Shown in pieces: positions 17,703-27,828 of a stretch of 64,000 bases of DNA. Position numbers and translations under genes: made by a program. Below the pieces are notes generated by a model. That model saw nothing but the letters and a program-made list of their open reading frames with translations, searched no databases and was not told the DNA's origin. Origin of the DNA: Phycisphaerales bacterium (GTDB lineage Bacteria; Planctomycetota; Phycisphaerae; UBA1845; UTPLA1); assembly GCA_020639075.1 (NCBI GenBank), contig JACKHI010000001.1, forward strand, positions 3,534,001-3,598,000. The letters run 5' to 3'. Positions within the stretch are counted from its first letter, which is position 1, and each line of letters starts with the position of its first letter.

Positions 17703-19508
17703 ATGTTGTTCCGCCGCCCCTTCGTGGTTTACATAGCGTTCCTCGCCCCTCTGGCCTTTGCGTCGATCGGCGCGGCGCAATCGGACATGACGCCCGTCGA
17801 TGCCGCCAAGCCCGCATCGCTGACGATCGTGCCCAAGCCGGGCGCCGACGCGCGCGCGATGCCGGATTTCGCCAAGTTCGATCGGTCTGCGCCGAACAAT
17901 CTGCCGACCGGCCGGCGGGATGAGACGACGTCACTCGAGACGACGATCTGGTTGCACCTACCCGATCCGCTGAAGGCGCCTGAGGTCCTCGACAAGCGGC
18001 TGGCGATCACGGAATTCGGTCAGGATCTCATCCGACGTGAACACGAGGAGATCTACTCGACAACGAAGGGGCTGATCCGGGAGATTGATCGGCCCAACAA
18101 GATTCGACTCTCGCTGGACGACTGTCTGCGGCGCGCCGTCACGAACAACTACCAGATCAAGAGCGACGCCTACACTCCCGCAATCAGCACAGCCCAGATC
18201 GTGCAGGCCGAAGCCGTGTTCGATCCGGTCTTTTTCTTCAATGTGAACCGAAACAACACGGATCGACCGACGCCGTCGCAGTTGGTCGCGTCCGCCACGG
18301 ACACGACTGCCTATCAGGCGGGGATTCGCAAACTGCTGGCGACGGGCGCCAACGTCACTGTCACGGAAGCGATGACGCGGACGGACAACCCGGGTTTCGC
18401 GTTCCAGACGCTCAATCCGTCATGGGTCCACAACTTCGTCGCCGAGCTGCGTCAGCCTTTGCTCCGCAATTTCGGCATGGATTTCAACCGCTCGCAGATC
18501 AACATCCGCAAGCACGAGCGGCGCATCAACGAGGAACAGTTCCGCGGATCCGTCACGGAGATCCTCTCCAACACGGAACAGGCGTACTGGCAGCTCGTCG
18601 CGGCCCGGCGGAACGTCGTCATCGCCGCGGAGATTCTGGCCCAGGCGAAGCTCACCTACACGCAGGTCAAGGCTCGCGAGGACTTCGACGCCTACCAGGT
18701 GTTGCTCAAGCAGAGTGAAGCGAACCTGCGCGGCCGAGAATTCCAGTACATCGACGTGAAGAACAATGTCCGCAACGCGGAAGACCAGCTGCTCAACCTG
18801 CTGAACGATCCTGAGCTGCCGATGTCGGCCGACTTCGAGCTGGTTCCGGTTGATGAGCCCATCGTCGCCGAGATCATTCACGATCGATTCGACGCCGTCG
18901 AGACGGCGCTCGAGCGTCGGCCCGAGATCATTCAGGCGCGGCGCGCCGTGGAGATTTCCCGGATCAACCTCGGCATCTCCAAGAACCAGGCGCTGCCGAC
19001 GCTGGACGTCGTTTACCGGGCGACGGTCAGCGGTCTCGGCGCCAGCAGCGACAGCGCGTTCGACCAGATGACGACGAACAACTTCATCGATCAGTACGTC
19101 GGCCTGGAATTCGCGTGGAGTTTCGGCGAACGGGCCGAGCGCGCCGGGATGCGAATCGCCGCGTTCCAGCAGTCGCAGGCGGTCCTGTCGTACAAGCAAG
19201 CGCTCGACAACATCATTACGGACTGCCGCGTCGCCCTGCGAGGGCTGACTGTCAACTACGAGCAGATGGGCCCCAGTCACAAGGCGCTGCTTGCCGCGAA
19301 CGAAAACCTGCGATCGCTGCAGGAACGACAGGAACGAAAGAGCCCCGCCGAACTGGACGCCGTCTTCAACGCCCAGGCCCGCCTCGCCGACAGTCGCCGC
19401 GCGCTGCTTCAATCGGCAATCGACTACAACATCGGTCTCGTCAACGTCGAGCGGGCCAAGGGCACGCTGCTCGAGTACAACAACATTTCCCTCGCAGAGG
19501 CCCCCTGA
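17703..19508 (+). CDS. TolC-family outer membrane efflux protein
   Basis: 601 residues. A signal peptide ends near GAAQ. Two long helical halves rich in alanine, glutamine and arginine carry the OEP repeat pattern (LSLDDCLRRAVTNNYQI ... ALERRPEIIQARRAVEISRIN ... YEQALDN-like), which in TolC proteins form the beta-barrel plus alpha-helical tunnel. Residues LRQPLLRNFG and NINYQIK-like motifs fit planctomycete members. A near-consensus promoter lies upstream. It likely forms the outer-membrane exit duct of an efflux or type I secretion system, but no inner-membrane partner is adjacent. The ABC pair at 60.7 kb is far away and not evidently linked. Confidence 0.85.
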   Translation: MLFRRPFVVYIAFLAPLAFASIGAAQSDMTPVDAAKPASLTIVPKPGADARAMPDFAKFDRSAPNNLPTGRRDETTSLETTIWLHLPDPLKAPEVLDKRLAITEFGQDLIRREHEEIYSTTKGLIREIDRPNKIRLSLDDCLRRAVTNNYQIKSDAYTPAISTAQIVQAEAVFDPVFFFNVNRNNTDRPTPSQLVASATDTTAYQAGIRKLLATGANVTVTEAMTRTDNPGFAFQTLNPSWVHNFVAELRQPLLRNFGMDFNRSQINIRKHERRINEEQFRGSVTEILSNTEQAYWQLVAARRNVVIAAEILAQAKLTYTQVKAREDFDAYQVLLKQSEANLRGREFQYIDVKNNVRNAEDQLLNLLNDPELPMSADFELVPVDEPIVAEIIHDRFDAVETALERRPEIIQARRAVEISRINLGISKNQALPTLDVVYRATVSGLGASSDSAFDQMTTNNFIDQYVGLEFAWSFGERAERAGMRIAAFQQSQAVLSYKQALDNIITDCRVALRGLTVNYEQMGPSHKALLAANENLRSLQERQERKSPAELDAVFNAQARLADSRRALLQSAIDYNIGLVNVERAKGTLLEYNNISLAEAP

Positions 19509-19530
19509 AGCACAATCGCCCCTCGTTGCT

Positions 19531-19536
19531 TATAAT
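19531..19536 (+). promoter_or_regulatory. possible -10 box
   Basis: TATAAT, 138 bases upstream of the membrane protein gene at 19674. No clear -35 element. Confidence 0.35.
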
Positions 19537-19673
19537 CCGCGCGGCGCGCGCCGATAGATCCGAATGAAACGCGCGCGATTTCCGGAACGCAATCGTCGCA
19601 GCCGATGACGTAGGCGAGGACGGGGGAGGATTCTCCCCTGACGTGCGACAGGACGCAGGACGACTCGGCGCCA

Positions 19674-21416
19674 ATGCTCTCAGCGACTTCCACTTACTGG
19701 ACCATCGCCATTGCGGCATTCATCATCGGCGCCGGCGGGCTCGCCGCAGATCGCCGCCTGCCCAATCCGCTCGGATTGACGCTCTTCTGCATGGGTCTGA
19801 CTTTTGCCGGCGCTGTCTGGGCGATGGACAGCATCCGCGGCGACAAGCTCCGTCTCGACGACATCTCCGTCGCACTGGGCGTTGCGGCGTTCGGCTGGAC
19901 GCTCGTGGGCGTCTTCTCTAGCGACGCAACGGCGCTCGGCGCGAAGGTGCGTCCCGCCGCGTTCGCCTCGGCCCTTGTCGCCGGCGTGGGCGCCGTAGGC
20001 ATTCTCGGTTTCACGATGGGCGCCGCCGTCTGGCTGCGCGTCCTAGAACCGGACGCGGCCAGCACGACATTGAACGTCGAAGGGCTCATCGCATTCGCGC
20101 CTCTTTTCGCGGCGATCGTGCTCGCCATCTCAAGCCGACTCAACAGCGCGCTTCCGACGGCGCTGCTGCTCGTCGCAGCGCTTGCCGCCGTTTGGACGAG
20201 CCTCATGATTCCGGCAGTCGTCTGGGGCGCGGATATCCCCGCGACGATGCGATTTCCGCTCCAACCCGGCTGGTGGACGTGGACGTTCAATCTTCAGGCC
20301 TGGCTCTGCGCGATCATCGTCGGCGGAGCGATCATTCAGGATCGCATCTTTCGACGCCGTCGCGCAACGGCCTGGCCCGATCAGCTCGACGTCCTTCTCG
20401 AACCCTACTCGCGCTGGCCCGGCTACATCCACGTTGAGGCCACGCTGGCGGCGCTGGTGCTCATCCTCGGCGTTTTCCAGATTATTCGACCGGCCTTTCC
20501 GGGATGGCATCTCCCGATAGCGACATGCATCTGCGGTGTGATGACGGGAATCGCCTGCCTTTACATGACGCATCGGCGATGGAGCGGTAACACGGCGATG
20601 CTCGGCCTGACGCTGCTGTCGCTCGCCTACGCCGCGGCCGCATGCGCGATCGCGTCGCTGCTGCCCGACGACTCCGCCGCCGTTGAGTATGCGAAGCGGA
20701 TACCGATTACGTTGAACGCGACGCTCTTCGGTCTTTGTCTTGCCGTCGCGCACTGGCTCTGGCTCGCGCGATTCTGGGATCAACAACTGCTCGATGGCAG
20801 GGCCTGGACCACGGCCGGCCGAATGATCGCGTTTGCGCAATCCTCGGCGATGTATCTGGCCGCGTTGTCAGTCATCATCGCATTTCAGATGGCGATCTGG
20901 CCCGAGCGCGCTCAATATCCCGATGCGGACGACGGCCTTTATCGAATCGTCTTCGGCATTCTCGCATTGCTGCTGTTCGTTCGACTGACGACCAAGGCTG
21001 CGCGCAAACTCGACAGCAACGTCTTCGCCAGTACGGCCGTCGCGCTGGCGGTCGCCCTCGTCATCTTCACCATCGTACGACTCCCGCACAATCGCGGGCG
21101 CGGCTGGCTGATTCAGTACGCACCGATCGTGTTGGCGGCGCTGACGCCGCCGCTGCTGTTGTGGGCGGAGCGGCTGGAGAAAAACAGGTCGTGGCGCGTA
21201 TTCGCCGCGCCTATCTGGTTTCTCTCCCTCCTGTTCATTCCGGCCGTCGCGATCAGCCAACTGCTCAGCTCCCTGCGACTTGCGGAGGCCTGGATCCAGC
21301 CCGCCACACTGCTGGCACTTGCCGCCACATACGCCATTGCGGGACTTCGAGAGCATCGACGCGCTTTCCTCGTGCTTGCCGCCGTCCTATGCATCACGGC
21401 GTGGATGCGCCCGTGA
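19674..21416 (+). CDS. polytopic membrane protein of unknown function
   Basis: 580 residues, almost entirely hydrophobic, with roughly fifteen predicted membrane helices separated by short basic loops (DRIFRRRRATAWP, EHRRAF). I see no catalytic motif, no repeated transporter signature and no soluble domain. It sits alone between the TolC-like gene and the WYL-dtd pair, with a TATAAT about 140 bp upstream. It could be a permease or a structural membrane protein; I cannot assign a family. ATG 19674 puts the first helix at residue 8. Confidence 0.7.
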   Translation: MLSATSTYWTIAIAAFIIGAGGLAADRRLPNPLGLTLFCMGLTFAGAVWAMDSIRGDKLRLDDISVALGVAAFGWTLVGVFSSDATALGAKVRPAAFASALVAGVGAVGILGFTMGAAVWLRVLEPDAASTTLNVEGLIAFAPLFAAIVLAISSRLNSALPTALLLVAALAAVWTSLMIPAVVWGADIPATMRFPLQPGWWTWTFNLQAWLCAIIVGGAIIQDRIFRRRRATAWPDQLDVLLEPYSRWPGYIHVEATLAALVLILGVFQIIRPAFPGWHLPIATCICGVMTGIACLYMTHRRWSGNTAMLGLTLLSLAYAAAACAIASLLPDDSAAVEYAKRIPITLNATLFGLCLAVAHWLWLARFWDQQLLDGRAWTTAGRMIAFAQSSAMYLAALSVIIAFQMAIWPERAQYPDADDGLYRIVFGILALLLFVRLTTKAARKLDSNVFASTAVALAVALVIFTIVRLPHNRGRGWLIQYAPIVLAALTPPLLLWAERLEKNRSWRVFAAPIWFLSLLFIPAVAISQLLSSLRLAEAWIQPATLLALAATYAIAGLREHRRAFLVLAAVLCITAWMRP

Positions 21417-21571
21417 AACACGACGGCTCTTGTTCGCCAACCCGCGTTTCCCTAAAGTGAGCGCTTCGCCGGTCAATCTCTGACAAACGAATCGAAATCG
21501 GCCGACAAGGCCGCCGCCCGTCGTCGGTGTTTTAAAGCGAATGTCGCGACATCTGGGAAGGAGCCAGCGCG

Positions 21572-22561
21572 ATGAAGGTCGAACGCGTCCGTCGACTCCT
21601 GCAATTGCTCACGCTTCTGCGATCCGGAAGAGCCTTCGGCGCCGACAGGCTGGCGACGGAGCTCAGCGTCTCGCGGCGCACCGTCTTCCGCGATCTCAAG
21701 CTCCTCGAGACAGCGGGCGTCCCTTACAAGTTCGAACACGACGAAGGGAACTACCGGCTCGAATCCAGCATGTCCCTGCCGCCGACGCACTTGTCCATGG
21801 ACGAGGCCCTCGCCCTGCTCCTGGCGACGCGGATCATGATGACGTCCACGTCTCATCCGATGTATCGCGCCGTTTCCGACGCCGCGCTCAAGATCGAAAG
21901 CGGCCTGCCCGGCCCCATTCTCGAACACTGCGGCGAATGGCTCGAAGGTCTCGACGTGCTGCAGGAGCCGATGTCCTCCGTCGAAACCGTCGCCGATCTG
22001 TTCGCGGATCTGCAGGCCGCGCTTGCGCGTCGCGAGCGGATTCACATTGTTTATGACTCCGTGTTTGACGGCGGCGAGATCCGGCTCTTCGTCGATCCGG
22101 TCCGATTGATCTTCGCCACACGCGGCTGGTACCTCATCGCGTGGAGCCATCGGCACGACGAATACCGCACGTTCAAGGTCGACCGCATCGTTTCCATGGA
22201 GTTCACTGGAGACGGCTTTGCGCCGCACAGCGATTTTTCCTGCGAGCAGTACTTCGGCAAGGCGTGGCGCATGATTCCGGACGGTACGGTCTATGACATT
22301 CGGCTACGATTCGACGCCGAAGTCGCCGCTTCCGTCGAAGAGATTCAGTGGCACGCGACGCAGAGAACGCGGCGCGACGATGAAGATCGACTGATCTTCG
22401 AGGCCGAAGTCGACGGACTGAAGGAGATCACGCCGTGGATTCTCGGCTATGGGGAGCATGTCGAAGTGTTGTCGCCGAATGAGCTGCGGGCGTTGATCCG
22501 CGACAAGGCGGCGCAGATTGTCGCCAATGCGCAAGTCGCCGAGAAGGAGGCGAACGCTTGA
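21572..22561 (+). CDS. HTH-WYL domain transcriptional regulator (YafY type)
   Basis: 329 residues. The N-terminal 60 residues form a DeoR/HTH_11 helix-turn-helix (RLLQLLTLLRSGRAFGADRL, then SRRTVFRDLKLLE as recognition helix). The middle and C-terminus form the WYL domain, with the LIAWSHRHDEYRTFKVDRI stretch corresponding to the (W/Y)YL...R.FR..RI core and a WCX-like C-terminal part. Such proteins regulate transcription in response to nucleic-acid-like or small ligands. A strong ribosome site (GGGAAGGAG) precedes the ATG. Its stop overlaps the start of dtd by 4 bases, so the two genes are translationally coupled. Target unknown. Confidence 0.9.
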   Translation: MKVERVRRLLQLLTLLRSGRAFGADRLATELSVSRRTVFRDLKLLETAGVPYKFEHDEGNYRLESSMSLPPTHLSMDEALALLLATRIMMTSTSHPMYRAVSDAALKIESGLPGPILEHCGEWLEGLDVLQEPMSSVETVADLFADLQAALARRERIHIVYDSVFDGGEIRLFVDPVRLIFATRGWYLIAWSHRHDEYRTFKVDRIVSMEFTGDGFAPHSDFSCEQYFGKAWRMIPDGTVYDIRLRFDAEVAASVEEIQWHATQRTRRDDEDRLIFEAEVDGLKEITPWILGYGEHVEVLSPNELRALIRDKAAQIVANAQVAEKEANA

Positions 22562-23007
22562 GAGCAATCGTTCAACGCGTGTCGTCCGCGTCCGTCGATG
22601 TCGAATCGGAGCGCATCTCGGAAATCGGCGCGGGTCTGCTGATCTATCTCGGCGTCGGCCAGGCGGACGACGCAACTCACGCCGAATCCCTTGCCAACAA
22701 GATCCGATTCCTTCGCATCTTCAAGGACGAGGCCGGCAAGATGAATCGCGACGTCGTCGAGGCGGGCGGCGGCGCGATCGTCGTCAGCAACTTCAGTCTG
22801 TACGGCGACGCTCGAAAGGGCCGACGGCCGGCTTACATCGCGGCGGCGCCGCCGGAGCGGGCCGAGGCGCTATACCTCGAATTCTGCGATCGACTTGAGT
22901 CCGCCGGCGTCCCGGTTCAACGCGGCCGGTTTCAGGCGATGATGGCCGTCTCGGCGGTGAACGACGGACCGATCAACATCCTGCTGGACTCGGAAAAACT
23001 GTTCTGA
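22558..23007 (+). CDS. dtd: D-aminoacyl-tRNA deacylase
   Basis: 149 residues, the usual length of bacterial DTD. It starts with TTG at 22558 inside the end of the WYL gene (4-base overlap), giving the conserved MRAIVQRVSSASV N-terminus. Catalytic/substrate motifs are recognisable: SNFSLYGDARKGRRP (the SQxTLxGD region) and NDGPINILLDS (the NxGPVT cross-subunit Gly-cisPro-type C-terminal motif). The enzyme hydrolyses D-amino acids, and glycine from mischarged tRNA(Ala), protecting translation fidelity. Cytoplasmic homodimer. Ribosome site GAGAAGGAGG lies just upstream within the WYL coding region. Confidence 0.95.
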   Translation: MRAIVQRVSSASVDVESERISEIGAGLLIYLGVGQADDATHAESLANKIRFLRIFKDEAGKMNRDVVEAGGGAIVVSNFSLYGDARKGRRPAYIAAAPPERAEALYLEFCDRLESAGVPVQRGRFQAMMAVSAVNDGPINILLDSEKLF

Positions 23008-23056
23008 CGCGGCGATTCGTGTCGAAATTGACCGGGGAGCCCGCCGAAGATCAGGG

Positions 23057-23085
23057 GTGACAACGGTCGTGGTCCCGCCTAGAAT
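23057..23085 (+). promoter_or_regulatory. promoter upstream of coaE
   Basis: GTGACA (23057-23062), 17-base spacer, TAGAAT (23080-23085). The GTG of this -35 box is in frame with coaE and would be picked as a start codon, but transcription from this promoter would begin about 23092, beyond it. Confidence 0.6.
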
Positions 23086-23167
23086 AATCCGCGGAAACAC
23101 GAGCCGGCATCGGCCGGACGGCAGATGGAACGAGAAATTCCGTGCCGGACGCGTCGAATCGCTCGCG

Positions 23168-23941
23168 TTGCCGATTGTCATATCAGGGAATCGCGTCCCG
23201 GCCACACTGGAAACTCCCAACCGATCGCTGGACACTCGAAGTCTGTCGGATGTCGGAAAGGCGCTTCAATCCACGGTCGGCTCCCTGAGTGGAGATACGC
23301 AGACGAGCAAGGTAAAGAACGACCATTACCGCAAGCCGGTTGTCGGCCTGGCGGGGGGAATCGGCTCCGGAAAGAGCACTGTCTCTCGGCTGATGGAGTC
23401 GCTCGGAGGCGGGATCATCTCCTCTGATCGGCTCGGACACGAGGAGTTGCTCGCGCAGGATGTGAAATCGACGCTCCAGCGCTGGTGGGGCGACGTCGTA
23501 CTCCAGCAGGACGGAGCAATCGATCGCAAGAAAGTCGCGTCGCTCGTCTTTGCGGATCCGGCGCAGCGGCATCGGCTCGAAGCACTGTTGCACCCGCGAA
23601 TCGCGGTTCGACGGCGCGATCGAATGGCCGAGCTGGCGGAAAAGCCGCGGATTCGTTTCATCGTGATCGACAGTCCGCTGCTATACGAGAGCGATCTTGA
23701 CCTGACGTGTGACGTCGTGGTCTTTGTCGACGCTGACATCGAGATACGTCGTGAGAGGTCCGAAAAGCATCGTGGCTGGCCCCCGGGGGAACTTGAGCGA
23801 AGGGAAAAATCGCAACACCCTCTGGACATGAAACGCGCCAGGGCCGATTATGTGTGTCAGAACAACTCCAGCCTTTCCGACCTGCAGCAGCAAGTTGAGC
23901 GCATTGTGAACAATATCCTGTCGGAGTTTAACTCAGTCTAA
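23168..23941 (+). CDS. coaE: dephospho-CoA kinase
   Basis: The kinase domain begins with VVGLAGGIGSGKST (P-loop, about 23335) and contains SSDRLGHE (the DxD-like/lid acceptor region), LLHPRIAVRRR and VIDSPLLYES, all hallmark CoaE segments. CoaE phosphorylates dephospho-CoA at the 3'-OH, the last step of CoA synthesis. An in-frame GTG at 23057 coincides with a -35 box, so a later start is likely. TTG at 23168 is the only standard start codon between that promoter and the P-loop, giving 257 residues with about 55 extra N-terminal residues compared with typical CoaE of about 200. The exact start remains uncertain. Confidence 0.85.
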   Translation: MPIVISGNRVPATLETPNRSLDTRSLSDVGKALQSTVGSLSGDTQTSKVKNDHYRKPVVGLAGGIGSGKSTVSRLMESLGGGIISSDRLGHEELLAQDVKSTLQRWWGDVVLQQDGAIDRKKVASLVFADPAQRHRLEALLHPRIAVRRRDRMAELAEKPRIRFIVIDSPLLYESDLDLTCDVVVFVDADIEIRRERSEKHRGWPPGELERREKSQHPLDMKRARADYVCQNNSSLSDLQQQVERIVNNILSEFNSV

Positions 23942-24098
23942 AGTCGACATCGGCGTCGTGGCCCAATTGAAGTCGTGTCCCGCGCCGCGTCGAGATTCCC
24001 TGGTGTTTTTTTCAACCGCGCGTTCGCCGATGCCCGGCGGTCACGCGCCGTGAGTCGCGGGCGTTTGGAACCCGTGCCCGATTTGGAGGATCGATTCG

Positions 24099-25598
<1,500 letters not shown>

Positions 25599-25691
25599 GC
25601 GGGCGCCGCTGCTCTGCGAGCAGTGCGACACTGGTGCGCTGCTGGTGCTGGTGAACACCGCTAGTGCGAGATTCCCTTCTCGCACCCATTC

Positions 25692-25766
25692 CCGCAGGAA
25701 TCGCTTCCTGCGATACCGAAAAAGCCTCAACGCCGCGATGACGTCCAACATCATCGCGGCTTTTTT
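25692..25766 (+). terminator. intrinsic terminator of rho (preceded by a second hairpin)
   Basis: Stem GCCGCGATGA (25732-25741) pairs with TCATCGCGGC (25751-25760) and is followed by six T. Forty bases upstream a second hairpin CGCAGGAA/TTCCTGCG lies at 25693-25712. Confidence 0.85.
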
Positions 25767-25814
25767 GTTCGGCCTACGCGATTTCCAAACGCTCAACAAC
25801 CCGACTGCATTCGT

Positions 25815-25841
25815 CGCCCCGGGGACGGGGCGGCTCTGAAT
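25815..25841 (+). repeat. hairpin family C copy 3
   Basis: Stem CGCCCCG / CGGGGCG with loop GGGA, followed by GCTCTGAAT. It lies in the leader of the methyltransferase gene. Confidence 0.75.
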
Positions 25842-25886
25842 GGGCGGCGCTATGATGGAGAGCGCCACGAGACCCGGAGAACACCT

Positions 25887-26474
25887 ATGTGGGACGAACG
25901 CTACAGTGTTGACGAATACGTTTACGGAACCGAGCCCAATGACTTTCTCGCGAAGCATGTTGCGGCCTTGCCGAAGGGGCGCATTCTTTCGCTTGCCGAG
26001 GGCGAAGGTCGCAACGCCGTCTTTCTCGCAAAGCAGGGTTACGATGTGACGGCGCTTGACGGGTCCGACGTCGGACTCGCGAAGGCGCGGAACCTCGCCG
26101 AGCTACATGGCGTCCGCATCGAAACCCTCCACACGGACCTCGGCGACTTTGATCCCGGCGTTGAACAATGGGACGGCATCGTCTCGATCTTCGCCCATCT
26201 CCCCGGGGACATCCGAAAGCCCCTCTACCGTCGCATTGCCGCCAGCCTCAGACGCGGCGGTGTCTTCCTACTGGAGGCCTACACGCCCGATCAGGTCGGT
26301 CGCGGCACCGGCGGTCCCTCGACGACCGATTACCTCATGACTCGCGAGAAGCTGACATCCGAATTGACGGGCATGACGTTTACGCACCTCGAAGAACTGG
26401 AGCGCGACGTGATCGAAGGCGTCTTCCATAGCGGCCGCGCCGCTGTCGTCCAGGCCATTGCCGAGCGCCGCTGA
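25887..26474 (+). CDS. class I SAM-dependent methyltransferase (TehB-like)
   Basis: 195 residues. It starts MWDERYSVDEYVYGTEPNDFL, typical of small TehB/thiopurine-type methyltransferases. SAM motif I is ILSLAEGEGRNAVFLA, with LDGSDVGLAKA as the acidic loop, HTDLGDFD as motif II, and GGVFLLEAYTPDQ as motif III. Relatives methylate tellurite, thiopurines or other small acceptors; the substrate cannot be read here. Ribosome site GGAG lies 7 bases before the ATG. Convergent with the M48-like gene. Confidence 0.85.
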   Translation: MWDERYSVDEYVYGTEPNDFLAKHVAALPKGRILSLAEGEGRNAVFLAKQGYDVTALDGSDVGLAKARNLAELHGVRIETLHTDLGDFDPGVEQWDGIVSIFAHLPGDIRKPLYRRIAASLRRGGVFLLEAYTPDQVGRGTGGPSTTDYLMTREKLTSELTGMTFTHLEELERDVIEGVFHSGRAAVVQAIAERR

Positions 26475-26495
26475 CGCGAAGGCGCAGCCGCAACA

Positions 26496-27632
26496 TCATC
26501 CCCTGTGCACCTGGTTCAGTGCCCAATCTTCGACGCGCTGCCGCCGGTACTGGCGACTGCCCTCCGAGCGATACAGGCAGGCCGTCAGCCGACACTCGAT
26601 GTGATTCCACGCGAAGAACAAGGTTGTCGCCGATTTGCGATTGTCCCAGTTCCTCGCCTCGATCGCGCTGAGCGCGACAAGCTGGCTCGGCACGGACGGG
26701 CGAATACTCCAGACGCCCATGGCGTCGACATACACCATCGATTGGTATTCCTTCCGCTCTGTTTCCGGCATATGGACTTCCATGAGTCGACGCAATCCAT
26801 AGAGGTTTGCGGGCGGGCTCGTGTCGTGCATCATGTAGGACGCGACGGCCGATATTCTCATACCGTTCAATATTGAGGCGTATTCACAGCGGATGAGCGC
26901 TTCCCCGACGACACGCGGCCCGACGACGGACGCCGCCGCGGCATTCGCCTGAATTGCCCGCCAGGTGCGATCAGTTCGAAGCGGTTGCGTGATAATTTTT
27001 CCAAGTCGCCGGATGCTCAGAAGTGTGAATGCCGGCACGGAGGCCCTGTCCTCTTCCGCCAAGCGCATCAGGTACCGGAAGTACACTTGGCGGAGCATGT
27101 AGACGATGTACCCCGACGACAATTTCGCGCTTCGACGGTTGCCCTGAAGATGCGCCATCTCGCGACAGATGAGCGCCGCCAACTGATTCACCTGGAGATC
27201 GCAGATGAGTTCCGCCCCGACTTCGAGTCGAGGCCCGCCCGATGCGCCGCCGCGCGCGACGATTGACATCGCATGGAACGGCGACAGCACACAAGACGTC
27301 GGTGCCGGCACCCCCATGCGCTGACTCAACTGATAAACCAACTTGTAGAACCGCGGATGTTGCATCGGGTCGAGTTCAATCAAACATGGGGCGGTTCCGT
27401 CTGCGCCTTCGCGCAGAATTCGCCATTGCCGATACAGGAACCACCCCCCGTGCAGCAGCGGCAGGTGCACCAGGACAAGGCCGACGTAACTCATCGCGCC
27501 GCCGGTTCCATTCCTGAGACTGTCTACAAGCCGCAGGTCAATCGCGCCGATGCCGATGAAACAGACGGCGGCGACCACCAGAGTAACGGTCGCATACAGG
27601 GACAGTATCGCCGTGACCCTCAGCCTTGCCAT
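26496..27632 (-). CDS. M48-like membrane protein with degenerate zinc motif
   Basis: 378 residues. Two membrane helices lie in the first 80 residues. The following fold resembles M48 peptidases: YQLSQRMGVPAPTSCVLSP (the M48 strand-helix pattern) and LEVGAELICDLQVNQLAALICREMAHLQGN. In M48 enzymes that last segment carries HExxH; here the first His is Arg (REMAH), so one zinc ligand is lost. The usual downstream E ligand may be present in RCEYAS. It is therefore likely inactive or altered. ATG 27632 (GAAGG upstream) is preferred over GTG 27656. Divergent from the acyl-CoA dehydrogenase gene. Confidence 0.65.
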   Translation of the reverse strand: MARLRVTAILSLYATVTLVVAAVCFIGIGAIDLRLVDSLRNGTGGAMSYVGLVLVHLPLLHGGWFLYRQWRILREGADGTAPCLIELDPMQHPRFYKLVYQLSQRMGVPAPTSCVLSPFHAMSIVARGGASGGPRLEVGAELICDLQVNQLAALICREMAHLQGNRRSAKLSSGYIVYMLRQVYFRYLMRLAEEDRASVPAFTLLSIRRLGKIITQPLRTDRTWRAIQANAAAASVVGPRVVGEALIRCEYASILNGMRISAVASYMMHDTSPPANLYGLRRLMEVHMPETERKEYQSMVYVDAMGVWSIRPSVPSQLVALSAIEARNWDNRKSATTLFFAWNHIECRLTACLYRSEGSRQYRRQRVEDWALNQVHRG

Positions 27633-27828
27633 GATGACCTTCGCGGGTTTCCTCACCGCCAGCCCTCATCGGATGGGGGCCGGAGCCGCCGGCGCGTCGC
27701 CTGATGAGCGCCGTGGGAGCCCTCCGACCGCCCGTGATCCGATCTGCGAATTCGAGTATATTACGCTCTGCAATAACACGCGTATCGCACCAGGAATTGC
27801 AGGACCAGACCCAGGAGACGCCGACATC

